From an uncultured Planctomycetia bacterium (GTDB lineage: Bacteria; Planctomycetota; Phycisphaerae; FEN-1346; JAACEH01), in the NCBI GenBank assembly GCA_903929765.1, contig CAIYVX010000009.1:1-61460 (forward strand): a stretch of 61,460 bases of DNA. Direction: 5' to 3'. The position numbers and the translations under genes are program-made. Shown one piece after another: positions 1 to 7,211 of the stretch. Within the stretch, counting starts at the first letter, position 1. The number at the start of each line of letters is the position of its first letter. The notes beneath the pieces are model-generated. The model was not told the origin of the DNA. It saw only the letters and a list, made by a program, of their open reading frames with translations, and ran no database searches.

Positions 1-122
1 AGTGTCAGACCGAATCTCGTAGACCAGATCTTGATGGGCTGCTCGTCCACTCGGGGATTGATGACGTTGACGAAGCCGCTGCACTTGGGGCAGTTGACGG
101 CATAGGCTGTTTGAATAGTCAT
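1..122 (-). CDS. N-terminal fragment of a zinc-ribbon-like protein (runs off the window)
   Basis: The reverse strand reads an ATG at 122-120 preceded by a good ribosome binding site (GAAGGAAG). About 40 codons remain open to the window edge. The start of the protein contains the pair CPKCSGFV, half of a zinc-ribbon knuckle; the second pair would lie outside the window. It is the last visible gene of a minus-strand run (phosphatase, kinase, small membrane protein, this), so it probably belongs to the same operon. Its function cannot be judged from the fragment. Confidence 0.6.
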   Translation of the reverse strand, partial: MTIQTAYAVNCPKCSGFVNVINPRVDEQPIKIWSTRFGLT

Positions 123-157
123 CGTCGCTGCTTCCTTCTCCGTTCATTCGTTACGGG

Positions 158-460
158 TTAAAGGAAACAGATGGCGAACCAGATCAACAGGTAGCGAAGG
201 AAGATTCCGCCACCGACGGTGATGGCCCAGGGCACCCAACCAGGAGGCTCTAACCCTTTCTTGTGCTTGACCAGCCACTGCCGAATCATCGTGGGTACCC
301 CGTCCGTCACCGGCTGGAGTCCCTGGCTCAAGCGAAATGCGGTCGGGCCCGACATCCGGGCGGCAATCAGGCGAACGCCGGCCAGAACCAGGTAGATATC
401 GATGGCCCAGACGACCAGCAGCAGAGGGCCAGCCAGAAAGCTCGTAGCGTGAATAATCAC
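158..460 (-). CDS. small two-helix membrane protein
   Basis: This 100-residue protein has a hydrophobic segment at about residues 7-33 and a second at about 78-99. Between them lies a polar, basic loop (QWLVKHKKG). It resembles no family I can name with confidence. It starts 15 bp after the kinase-like gene and precedes the zinc-ribbon-like fragment by 35 bp, so it is probably co-transcribed and may anchor or partner the kinase/phosphatase pair at the membrane; that role is inferred from position only. A longer overlapping frame at 144-479 was rejected because its arginine- and glycine-rich translation looks non-coding. Confidence 0.7.
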   Translation of the reverse strand: MIIHATSFLAGPLLLVVWAIDIYLVLAGVRLIAARMSGPTAFRLSQGLQPVTDGVPTMIRQWLVKHKKGLEPPGWVPWAITVGGGIFLRYLLIWFAICFL

Positions 461-475
461 GGCATTGCACTCCTT

Positions 476-1627
476 TCAAGAAGTCCAGGGATCATCGGGG
501 ATGGTCACCGGGACAGGCTGAATTCTCGGCGTATTGAGTACGATCTTGGGCATATCTATCAGACGAGGTGTCGGCCAGGGAGGGGCCGCGACTTTGCGTC
601 GCGCCATGTATTGGCGGAACCAGTCGAATTTGACGGGTTCCAGTTCGCTCAGCCGCGGGACATGGTGGTTGGGCACAACGTATCCCAGCCGATTCAACCA
701 GGCCTCGGGCGACGGACAAGTCTCGTAGCTCGTGCTCTGTAGTGCGGCTTCAAAGAGCTGGAGCGTTTCGGGCAGTTGGGCCTTCAGGATGTCGCGAGCA
801 CGCGACAGTGAAGGTCCGGAGCGACGAAGAAGGTCATCCTGGTCGAAGGCCCCGCCGTCCGAAATCGACGGAGCGCCCTGGTCGATGGTCAGGAACTCGA
901 CGCACAGAACGGCCAGCGAAAAACGGTCGGCGTGAGGACACCAAGAGACGGAAGGTTCGAATCTGTCCCCTCGCCAAACAAAGGGTGCGATGTAGCCACT
1001 GGTTCCGCAGGTCGTTTCGGCGGGCATCTGGACATTCGGATGATAAAGGCTGTCGAAATCGATCAGAAAGACCGTCAGACTGCTGAGATCGATCAGAATG
1101 TTACCGGCCGAGAGGTCGCGATGGGAGCAACCGCGCTCTTCCAACAGGCGGACCAGCTCGGTCAGGTTCCGGCAAAGGAGCAGACGCCGGCCTTTCGGCA
1201 GGCTTAGGGTGCCGTCGCGGAGGTCGTCCGCCACGGCGGCCCAGTCCTTGCCTGCCACACAAGGCATCAAGACCGACCCGTCCAGCCAAGCCGCCAACGT
1301 CTTGGAGTAGTGACACCCCTGAGCTTTTGCCAGATCGGACGGCTGAAGGACTTTTCGCTCTGTTCCCGCTAAGAACCCGCTCTGGCTGGGCAGCAGTTTG
1401 CTCACGGCGTCGAGGTAGCGCCGGTCCAAATTCCTGCCGGCCCTGAATTTCTTCAGGATCCAGCGTCTGCCGTCCGCGGCCTCAAGCACGTAGGCGTGGG
1501 CCTGGCCCCGTTGCATGACGATCGGTATGTCGGGAAGCAGGGGATTCTCCAGGGGACGAACCGAGAGGTCGCAAATCCGGGCTGGTTTGCGGGCACGCAG
1601 CAGAGTTTCCATGACCTCAACGGACAT
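476..1627 (-). CDS. protein-kinase-like protein (serine/threonine kinase fold)
   Basis: This 383-residue soluble protein shows the landmarks of a eukaryotic-type kinase. They are a candidate ATP-binding lysine in WILKKF (about 59-60), the catalytic loop HRDLSAGN (169-176), a metal-binding DFD in place of DFG (190-192), a P+1/APE-like segment GTSGYIAPF (208-216) and an aspartate in a helix-F-like stretch (ADRFSLAV). No glycine-rich loop of classic form and no membrane segment is evident. Its ATG overlaps the end of the phosphatase gene by 11 bp, indicating translational coupling. Kinase plus PP2C in one operon suggests reversible phosphorylation of a shared target. The DFD variant raises the possibility of altered metal use, but the other catalytic residues are present. 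Confidence 0.85.
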   Translation of the reverse strand: MSVEVMETLLRARKPARICDLSVRPLENPLLPDIPIVMQRGQAHAYVLEAADGRRWILKKFRAGRNLDRRYLDAVSKLLPSQSGFLAGTERKVLQPSDLAKAQGCHYSKTLAAWLDGSVLMPCVAGKDWAAVADDLRDGTLSLPKGRRLLLCRNLTELVRLLEERGCSHRDLSAGNILIDLSSLTVFLIDFDSLYHPNVQMPAETTCGTSGYIAPFVWRGDRFEPSVSWCPHADRFSLAVLCVEFLTIDQGAPSISDGGAFDQDDLLRRSGPSLSRARDILKAQLPETLQLFEAALQSTSYETCPSPEAWLNRLGYVVPNHHVPRLSELEPVKFDWFRQYMARRKVAAPPWPTPRLIDMPKIVLNTPRIQPVPVTIPDDPWTS

Positions 1628-3098
1628 AGGTGGACGTCCTTTCGGAAAGGGCCTTCTCCTGGTCCGGCCTGGCCGTGGGAACCGGTCGCACCCAAATCAA
1701 GGAAACGTCGTCATCACCTGCTCCTGCCGCCAGGCGCCGATGCACGTCGTCGAGCGCCTGGGCCCGCCGGGCGTCATCACTGAGAGCATCTTGATGGGCC
1801 TGTAACCAAGCCCACATTTCCCGGGAATTGTGAAAGCTGCTGTAGAAACCGTCGCTGGCCAGTACAAAATGGACGTCGGGCTCGAACCGTTCTGTAAAGA
1901 GCGTCCAGCGGCCATTCTCGAAATGGTCCGGAAAGACGGCCGTGACCGAGCTCTTGCCGTCAAAGGACGCCTCCGGGGTGAGACCGGGACCACCAACCGT
2001 CGTCTTGATGTTCCGGGAGTAGAGAAAACGGCAGTATTGCCGTGCCTTCGGGTCAGTGGAGAAGTCGGCGAGGTAATAAGGGACGAGCAGCAGATTGTCA
2101 GTCCCAAGGGCGATCTGTTGTGAAGACTTGGAGCGGGCCTTAGCTGTGTTAGGACTCTTGGAACAAAGGTCCAGGGGCAGACAGATGAGCCAGTGCCCGG
2201 CGTTTTCGGGACTAAGTCCGGCTTGGCGGGCCAGGGCAGGCCTGGTGGACGCGTCGCCAAGCACCTTGGCCAGGAGCTCATCTCCGGGCTCGAACGTGAG
2301 TCCGCAGGATCGTTTAAGGGGCAGGTTGTCTTCCGGAGCGTTCGCGTTCGCAGGAAAACTGAGGGAGGAAGCCAACAAACGCCCATCGGGGGTAAAGGCA
2401 CCGAAAAAGGAATCACCGCAGGAGATGCCCTTGACTTGCACGGCCCCATTGGACGGACACAGGCGAATGGCCACCAGCGTAGTCTGGAAGCCCTTAGCCA
2501 GCTTCTTCCTCAGGATTTCCTGCAACAGCCGGCCCATGACGGGATTGGCGGCGGTGCTGGTGTCGATCTCGGCCTGCTGGGCCGCGGCTCGACAGGAGAA
2601 CAACGTTTCGCACAGGCCGGCCAGCCGTTCGTGGGTGTTGCCCTTCAGCAGGCCGGGGCTGGCCTTAACCGCAAGGTCAGCGGCTATGGCGGAGTGCAGA
2701 GAACGAGTAGTCCCGTCGGCCACGGCGCCAACCAGCTCGGTGTCGTACCAGGCAGCGCGGTCCTGATCCTTGTCCTCGCCGCTCAAACAGGCGGGCGAGA
2801 CGGCCGTGACGACTGAGTATAAACCGTTGGTATGCGGTGCCGCTGGCGGTCCAAGGTCATGGTCATTTCCGGCGCATAAGTCGGCCCGGTGATAAGGAAT
2901 CCTTTCGCCACATGAGCCGAGCCGTTGAGCAGCATGGTGAACTGGTGTTACGAATCCTCGAATCCGCAGAGGGACCGTGTAATCCAGACGTACTACTGGC
3001 AACGATTGACGTACGACATCTCGCGGTCCAGCAGACGCAGCGACTGCTGCGGTGTTTGGAGCGGCGCAAACGGTGGGGATGGTTTGTATATTCTGCAC
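1617..3098 (-). CDS. PP2C-like protein phosphatase
   Basis: The 493-residue frame contains metal-binding motifs of the PP2C family: VADGTTRS at about 126-133, LASDGF near 425 and a closing GDDDVSLIWV near 466. PP2C enzymes remove phosphate from serine or threonine using two metal ions. The gene is followed, with 11 bp overlap, by the kinase-like gene, a cognate-pair arrangement. The first 90 or so residues look less protein-like (rich in Ala, Pro and Arg) and no good ribosome binding site was seen at 3098, so the true start may be further in. The large insert between the first and last motifs makes it longer than a minimal PP2C domain (about 250 residues). Confidence 0.75.
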   Translation of the reverse strand: MQNIQTIPTVCAAPNTAAVAASAGPRDVVRQSLPVVRLDYTVPLRIRGFVTPVHHAAQRLGSCGERIPYHRADLCAGNDHDLGPPAAPHTNGLYSVVTAVSPACLSGEDKDQDRAAWYDTELVGAVADGTTRSLHSAIAADLAVKASPGLLKGNTHERLAGLCETLFSCRAAAQQAEIDTSTAANPVMGRLLQEILRKKLAKGFQTTLVAIRLCPSNGAVQVKGISCGDSFFGAFTPDGRLLASSLSFPANANAPEDNLPLKRSCGLTFEPGDELLAKVLGDASTRPALARQAGLSPENAGHWLICLPLDLCSKSPNTAKARSKSSQQIALGTDNLLLVPYYLADFSTDPKARQYCRFLYSRNIKTTVGGPGLTPEASFDGKSSVTAVFPDHFENGRWTLFTERFEPDVHFVLASDGFYSSFHNSREMWAWLQAHQDALSDDARRAQALDDVHRRLAAGAGDDDVSLIWVRPVPTARPDQEKALSERTSTYVR

Positions 3099-3242
3099 TT
3101 AAGGAGTGGCAGAATGTGGGCATCCTGCCGCAGTACTGCGATCATGCACTGCACGCGTGACAATCAGGTCAGGCGGCCCTCTTCCCATTCCATGAGAAAG
3201 AGGCCCGTCACGAAAAGGATGGTGGGTCCAAGGTGAAACAGA

Positions 3243-3530
3243 ATGGTAGGACAGAAGCCAATTGCCAAGGTAAATGGCCCCCAAGGAGTGAGTGCCGCTC
3301 TTTGGGAGAACGAGATCAGCGTCGGCGGACGTAGCAAGACGATTGTGAAGGTCTCCGTCAGCAAGAGATACAAAGACAGTTCAGGACAGTTTAGGTCAGC
3401 GGCCAGCTTCTCAGTGTCTGAGGTTCCCGCAGTGATTTTTTGCCTTTTCCAGGCATACCAGAAGATGGTCGGAGAGGAGAGTGGCCAGGAACCAGAGGCC
3501 ACAGCTGTCGAGGAAGAAGTGGTGATGTAA
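3243..3530 (+). CDS. small conserved-looking protein of unknown function
   Basis: This 95-residue protein begins VSAALWENEI-like at about 16-25, continues with a KTIVKVSVSKRYKD strand-like stretch and ends in an acidic tail (EEEVVM). The pattern of WxNE, then a hydrophobic strand, then RYKD, recalls small proteins that recur on mobile elements of planctomycetes and other bacteria, but I cannot name the family. An AAGGTG sequence sits about 10 bp before the ATG. A strong hairpin follows 20 bp after the stop. The compact codon use and independent terminator argue for a real gene. Confidence 0.65.
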   Translation: MVGQKPIAKVNGPQGVSAALWENEISVGGRSKTIVKVSVSKRYKDSSGQFRSAASFSVSEVPAVIFCLFQAYQKMVGEESGQEPEATAVEEEVVM

Positions 3531-3549
3531 GAGGTTTCAGTTGCTTTAA

Positions 3550-3590
3550 GGCGGCTCTCGTTTTTTGGAGAGCCGCCCTTGGCTTTTTCG
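3550..3590 (+). terminator. rho-independent-type terminator after the small gene
   Basis: A perfect 10-bp inverted repeat, GGCGGCTCTC (3550-3559) and its complement (3568-3577), encloses an 8-base T-rich loop. A T-rich stretch follows at 3583-3588. It lies 20 bp beyond the stop of the 3243 gene, as expected for its terminator. Confidence 0.7.
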
Positions 3591-3599
3591 GTGATTAAG

Positions 3600-3827
3600 A
3601 TGAATCTTACAGCTATCTTGGGAAACGACGCTTTGGCGAAGGACATGGCATCCAGACTCGAGCGAGAATGGAAGAAGGAGGTCGAGCGGGCTGTCGACAA
3701 GGTCAAATTCGGGATTCATGGCCAAAGAACGCGAGACCAGATGGACAAGTGGATCAGGCACCTGTGGTACAAGGCGGGTGCGATTCGAAACAAACAGTGT
3801 GTGGGGCCGACGATTACGAAGGATTGA
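3600..3827 (+). CDS. small helical protein of unknown function
   Basis: This 75-residue reading frame starts at an ATG. An upstream TTG at 3579 is also in frame, but it overlaps the terminator hairpin and is less likely. The protein is charged and probably helical (SRLEREWKKEVERAVDKVKF) with a basic C-terminal part. Its stop codon lies 5 bp before the preferred TTG start of the DUF123 gene, and the last codons carry the GAAGGA that would serve as that gene's ribosome binding site. This coupling supports translation of both. No family is recognised. Confidence 0.45.
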   Translation: MNLTAILGNDALAKDMASRLEREWKKEVERAVDKVKFGIHGQRTRDQMDKWIRHLWYKAGAIRNKQCVGPTITKD

Positions 3828-3832
3828 ACGTT

Positions 3833-4195
3833 TTGACGGACAGCGGCATTTACATCGTGGTCTTCCGGTTGCCGGAGCGTCAGCGAATCCAGGTCGGCAA
3901 GCTTGGCCGGTTCGTATTCGAACCGGGCTTCTACTTCTACGTAGGGAGCGCCCAGAGAAACCTTTCGGCTCGCGTTGACCGTCACGCCCGACGACGAAAA
4001 CCGCTGCGCTGGCACATCGACTATCTTTCGACCAAGGCGGCCATGGTCGGCGCCCTAATGATGCCCGGACCACGGTCGCGGGAATGCCAAGTGGCCAAAG
4101 CCCTCGCGGCCAGGTTCGATCTGGCAGTCCCGCGTTTTGGCGCCTCGGACTGTCGCTGTGTGGGGCATTTGTTCTATACGAAGCGGTTGGCGTGA
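3833..4195 (+). CDS. DUF123 family protein (GIY-YIG-like nuclease fold)
   Basis: The protein opens DSGIYIVVFRL, then VGKLGRFVFEPGFYFYVGSA, a basic HARRRKPLRWHIDYL segment and a closing FGASDCRCVGHLFY. These are hallmarks of DUF123, small proteins related to GIY-YIG endonucleases and usually about 110-140 residues; at 120 it is full length. I chose TTG 3833 because GAAGGA (3818-3823) sits 9 bp upstream and the family usually begins just before GIY. The open frame extends further back to 3668, but that part translates to non-family sequence. It probably acts on DNA in the cytoplasm; the substrate is unknown. It ends 34 bp from the convergent SprT-like gene. Confidence 0.8.
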   Translation: MTDSGIYIVVFRLPERQRIQVGKLGRFVFEPGFYFYVGSAQRNLSARVDRHARRRKPLRWHIDYLSTKAAMVGALMMPGPRSRECQVAKALAARFDLAVPRFGASDCRCVGHLFYTKRLA

Positions 4196-4229
4196 TGAAG
4201 TGGGGCATCGCTTGATGTAATCGAGCCTC

Positions 4230-5003
4230 TCATCCACCCTGGTTGCCTTCCGCCTGTACTGGCCTGAGTCTCTCCAGCGGCACGTAGAACTTGCTGTACC
4301 GCAAACCGTCCGAGTATTTCCGGCCGTCAGCACTCTGGACCAGAACCGTGGCTCGCCGGTGAATGCGGTTGACCCGGCCGACCAGGTGTTGCCCTTCGAA
4401 GTCGAATTCGACCATGCCGCCGACGCAGACCCCGTGCTGCACGGCGGCTCGCTCGTGGACGGTCACCAGGGCGTGTCGCGCATCGGTATGGCCGAAGATG
4501 TTCGCCGCCAGGGACTTGAAACGACGGGCCGAGCAACTGGAACGCTGCCAAACCAGCAGTTCCGCCAGGTGGATGATCTCGTGCTCCATAATCCGCTGCA
4601 GGGTCTCGAGCCGGTCCTGGCAGGTTAACCCGCAGACAGTCACCGGCCGCGACACGTCACCGAAGTTCATGAACAGCATCTGGCTGGCGATAGCGATCTC
4701 GAAGCGACAGCCGCCACCGGGGCAGCGGCTCCTGTATCTGATGGTTTTGCCCCCGGCACGGGTCATCGTCGACGAGAGTCGGAACAACAGGGGGCTGTCC
4801 GCCTGGGCCTTGACGGTCTGGCCGAGCCAGCCCTCAAAGAATTGCAAGTCGTAGAGAGCAAACATGCTCGCCAGGTCTTCGGTGCCAATCTGCTCAAAGT
4901 TCGGCCGGTGGATGTGCCGTGATTCGCCCAGAATAGCATTGCGAATGGCCGCGGTCTGGGCGGCGACCACGTCGGGAGGGAAGCGTCTTGACTGAAGATC
5001 CAT
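4230..5003 (-). CDS. SprT-like zinc metalloprotease
   Basis: This 257-residue protein has a SprT-type N-terminal helix (LYDLQFFEGWLG), the zinc-binding HExxH as EHEIIH, and a third-ligand region IFGHTDARH. A C-terminal beta-rich tail follows (about 190-250: FEGQHLVGRVNRIHRR and similar). SprT/Spartan proteases cleave DNA-bound proteins, and bacterial forms are often on mobile elements. Two cysteines (RCPGGGC) sit where other SprT proteins have extra metal ligands, but no full zinc ribbon is visible. Its ATG at 5003 lies inside the start region of the divergent recombinase fusion, so the upstream region has probably been rearranged and the original promoter may be lost. Confidence 0.8.
   Translation of the reverse strand: MDLQSRRFPPDVVAAQTAAIRNAILGESRHIHRPNFEQIGTEDLASMFALYDLQFFEGWLGQTVKAQADSPLLFRLSSTMTRAGGKTIRYRSRCPGGGCRFEIAIASQMLFMNFGDVSRPVTVCGLTCQDRLETLQRIMEHEIIHLAELLVWQRSSCSARRFKSLAANIFGHTDARHALVTVHERAAVQHGVCVGGMVEFDFEGQHLVGRVNRIHRRATVLVQSADGRKYSDGLRYSKFYVPLERLRPVQAEGNQGG
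4974..4990 (+). promoter_or_regulatory. ribosome binding site deciding a TTG start
   Basis: GGGAGGG at 4974-4980 lies 7 bp before the TTG at 4988. It gives the recombinase fusion a plausible start even though the site falls inside the opposite-strand SprT-like coding sequence. Confidence 0.5.
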
Positions 5004-6388
5004 CGACCGTGCCGACCCTACTCTACAACCTGGCCATGCAGGACATTCGGCGCGGCGAAGGTGTTTGCCTCATTGACCCGCACGGCGATCTGTACCACCA
5101 GGTATGCGAGTCCATCCCCGAACACCGCGCAAATGATGTAGTTCTCCTGGACCCCTGTGATCGTGAACGGGCAGTGGGGATCAATCTGCTCGAGTGCATG
5201 GGGCCTTACCGGGAGATGCAGATCAGCTTCGTCATCAACGAGGTTCTGGCCATTCTGGCGAAACTGTACAACATGGAAACCTGTGGTGGCCCCATGTTCG
5301 AGCAGTACTTCCGCGGGGCACTCCAACTAATCATGGCTGAGCCGCAGCCGAGCATCACGATGCAGGAGTTCGCCCGGGAGCACGCCGTCGTCATGAAGGG
5401 CCAGGTTGCTCCGGGCAGTTTGTACGACCAGAGGCGAGCCTTAAGGATGTTTCTGGCTCATGTGGGTGGCAACCGAAAACTCCAGGACGTCAAGCCCTGG
5501 GACGCGGAGGCGTTTGTAGCAAAACGACTGCAAGAAGGAGTGAGTGTGGCGACCGTCAACAAGGACATCCGGACACTGAAGCGGATCTTCAACTTGGCCA
5601 TCGAGCCGCGGGGCTACCTCCTGGAGGGACGTAATCCATTCGCCATGGTTAAACAACGCCGTTATTGCCCGAAGCCGATTCGCTACGTCACTCCGGCCGA
5701 ATTCCAGGCCTTGACCGATGCGGCTGCCAGCCTGTGGTGGAAGGCACTCCTGACGGTGGCCTACACGACCGGCGCCCGCCTCGGTGAGATTCTGCACCTG
5801 ACCTGGGCGGATGTTGATTTCGAGACCAGCAGGATTCGCATCTGCCGCAAGGTGCCCACGCACGGTGCAGCGGCCTGGGAGCCCAAGGACCGGGCGGAGC
5901 GTTTGCTGCCCGTGCCCTCTCGGGCGATGCAATTCCTCGTCGACCTACAGGCCGTATCGGAGGTGGGGAATTCCAACGTGTTCATCTCGCTGGCCAGAGG
6001 ACAACATCTCCAACGACGTCGGACGAAGGGCCAGTGGGACGAGCGTCAGTGCCCGGTGAATAATTTCACCCGGGACTTCAAGTCGTTCGTACGCAGGGCC
6101 GGCGTGGGGCAGTGCAGCTTCCACGACCTGCGGCGTTCCTGCATCACCAACTGGGCGCGGGCTTTGCCGATTCACGTGGTCCGGCAACTGGCCGGTCACA
6201 GCGACATGAAGACGACGCAGACTTACTACTTGTCGGTGCAGGAAGATGATCTGGAAAGGGCCCGTGGCATTCAGTCGCAGATCCTGGAAACGAGTGCGAC
6301 TGACCCATTACTGACCCACTCGGCCCAAAAACGGTCGATTAACGGACCTGCGGGACACGGCGAGAAATCGCAACTCTCGCCGGAATAA
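4988..6388 (+). CDS. tyrosine recombinase fused behind a truncated conjugation-type ATPase
   Basis: Residues about 10-120 match the start of TraD/TraG/VirD4-like coupling ATPases: LLYNLAMQDI, then GVCLIDPHGDLYHQV, then a region ending ALQLIMAEP. The P-loop is broken; the position expected to be GKST reads TVPT, and no Walker B follows. From about residue 125 it is a complete tyrosine recombinase: an N-terminal core-binding domain, then catalytic arginine in TTGARLGE (about 264), HDLRR (about 378), AGHSD and the nucleophile in TYYLSV (about 412). The start TTG has a good ribosome binding site; ATG 5036 or an integrase-only start at ATG 5333 are alternatives. It ends 13 bp from a tRNA 3' end, so it probably drove integration there. 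Confidence 0.85.
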   Translation: MTEDPSTVPTLLYNLAMQDIRRGEGVCLIDPHGDLYHQVCESIPEHRANDVVLLDPCDRERAVGINLLECMGPYREMQISFVINEVLAILAKLYNMETCGGPMFEQYFRGALQLIMAEPQPSITMQEFAREHAVVMKGQVAPGSLYDQRRALRMFLAHVGGNRKLQDVKPWDAEAFVAKRLQEGVSVATVNKDIRTLKRIFNLAIEPRGYLLEGRNPFAMVKQRRYCPKPIRYVTPAEFQALTDAAASLWWKALLTVAYTTGARLGEILHLTWADVDFETSRIRICRKVPTHGAAAWEPKDRAERLLPVPSRAMQFLVDLQAVSEVGNSNVFISLARGQHLQRRRTKGQWDERQCPVNNFTRDFKSFVRRAGVGQCSFHDLRRSCITNWARALPIHVVRQLAGHSDMKTTQTYYLSVQEDDLERARGIQSQILETSATDPLLTHSAQKRSINGPAGHGEKSQLSPE

Positions 6389-6401
6389 GAGGTTAGAAAA
6401 G

Positions 6402-6475
6402 TGGGCCCTCTCGGACTCGAACCGAGGACACGCGGATTATGAGTCCGCTGCTCTAACCGACTGAGCTAAGGGCCC
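6402..6475 (-). tRNA. tRNA with CAT anticodon (probably Ile2, possibly elongator Met)
   Basis: The reverse strand folds as a complete cloverleaf of 74 bases. The acceptor stem is GGGCCCT paired with AGGGCCC plus a discriminator A, and the D-arm is GCTC/GAGC. The anticodon stem GCGGA/TCCGC holds loop CTCATAA, and the T-arm is CTCGG/CCGAG with TTCGAGT. CCA is not encoded. The loop gives anticodon CAT. The acceptor and D-arm resemble tRNA-Ile2 (lysidine-modified) more than elongator Met, but only a model score would settle it. The 3' end faces the recombinase gene, the usual position of an attachment site. Confidence 0.9.
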
Positions 6476-7138
6476 AGCTATTATGTTATCAAGCACTTAC
6501 GACATTTTGGGATAAGGCCATTTTTTGATGGACGACAATCCGAGAACAGATCGCATCGCCACAGGAGAATTATTCTGGCCCGCGACCCACGACCACGGCC
6601 GCCGCGGGAGCTGACGGTGGCGGTGGAGCGCTTCACAAACAGACTATACCGAGACAGTGGACCGCGGTCAAGAACGTCAAACCCTGAGTCTGGACCGGCC
6701 AGGGAACATCGTATCCCTCTGGCGAGGATAGCCCGCTCGCCAGGACCACCCAGCCGCAACTCCGCTCAGGTAGAGCTCGGCCCAAGCGACCGTGGCGTTC
6801 GTTGGCGGACGCCGCGAAAAACTTTTCGCCGAGCGGCCGGGGTCTTTAAAAATTACTGTTGGGTATATTACAACAATACAATCAAGTGCATATCATCGCG
6901 TATCCCGCAAATCTGCATTCGATCCCGGGGCGGACCTCGACGACCCAGGCTTACCAACTGTGCCGCCCGGCGGAACTGGTCTGAAGCGTCTGACGTTTCC
7001 AGTCGGCCCGTTCTGCAGCGGACGTGAAAATACCCAGCCAGGCCATCCTTTGGATGGCTGACCAGTCGAAGTTGGCGATAAGCGAGCCAGCGTATTGCGT
7101 GATTTATGGTCTTTGTCAAATTCCTGGTGGAAACCGCC
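6476..7138. other. intergenic region between tRNA and secreted-protein genes
   Basis: No convincing gene is seen; the open frames here (such as 6617-7027 plus and 6868-7197 minus) translate to Arg/Ser/Pro-rich sequence without family features. A short hairpin-forming stretch GGCGAGGATAGCCCGCTCGCC-like lies near 6720-6742. The right part holds the hairpin element and promoter listed separately. If the island was inserted at the tRNA, this side should be ancestral chromosome. Confidence 0.5.
7043..7057. promoter_or_regulatory. hairpin element upstream of the first secreted-protein promoter
   Basis: CCATCC, three T, GGATGG forms a perfect 6-bp inverted repeat. Its last base is 81 bp before the TTGACA at 7139. 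The same hairpin, with AAA instead of TTT, lies exactly 81 bp before the promoter of the CTERM gene at 49204, which suggests a shared regulator site. Confidence 0.5.
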
Positions 7139-7167
7139 TTGACAAGGGGCCAATAACAGCTTAAATT
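7139..7167 (+). promoter_or_regulatory. sigma-70-type promoter of the 7212 gene
   Basis: TTGACA at 7139-7144 is followed by a 17-bp spacer and TAAATT at 7162-7167. GGCCAA occupies spacer positions 4-9, exactly as in the promoter at 49084. An inverted copy of the -35 region, TTGTCAA, lies at 7113-7119. Confidence 0.65.
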
Positions 7168-7211
7168 TCGCTTGTAGTGTCTGAGAACAGCGTGCAACAG
7201 AGGGGAAGTTT

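Noticed and set aside
1-6400. Second copy of the tRNA 3' end (attachment site) at the far end of the island
   Set aside because: Reading for a match to the T-arm and acceptor 3' end of the tRNA found none here; the far end is probably outside the window.
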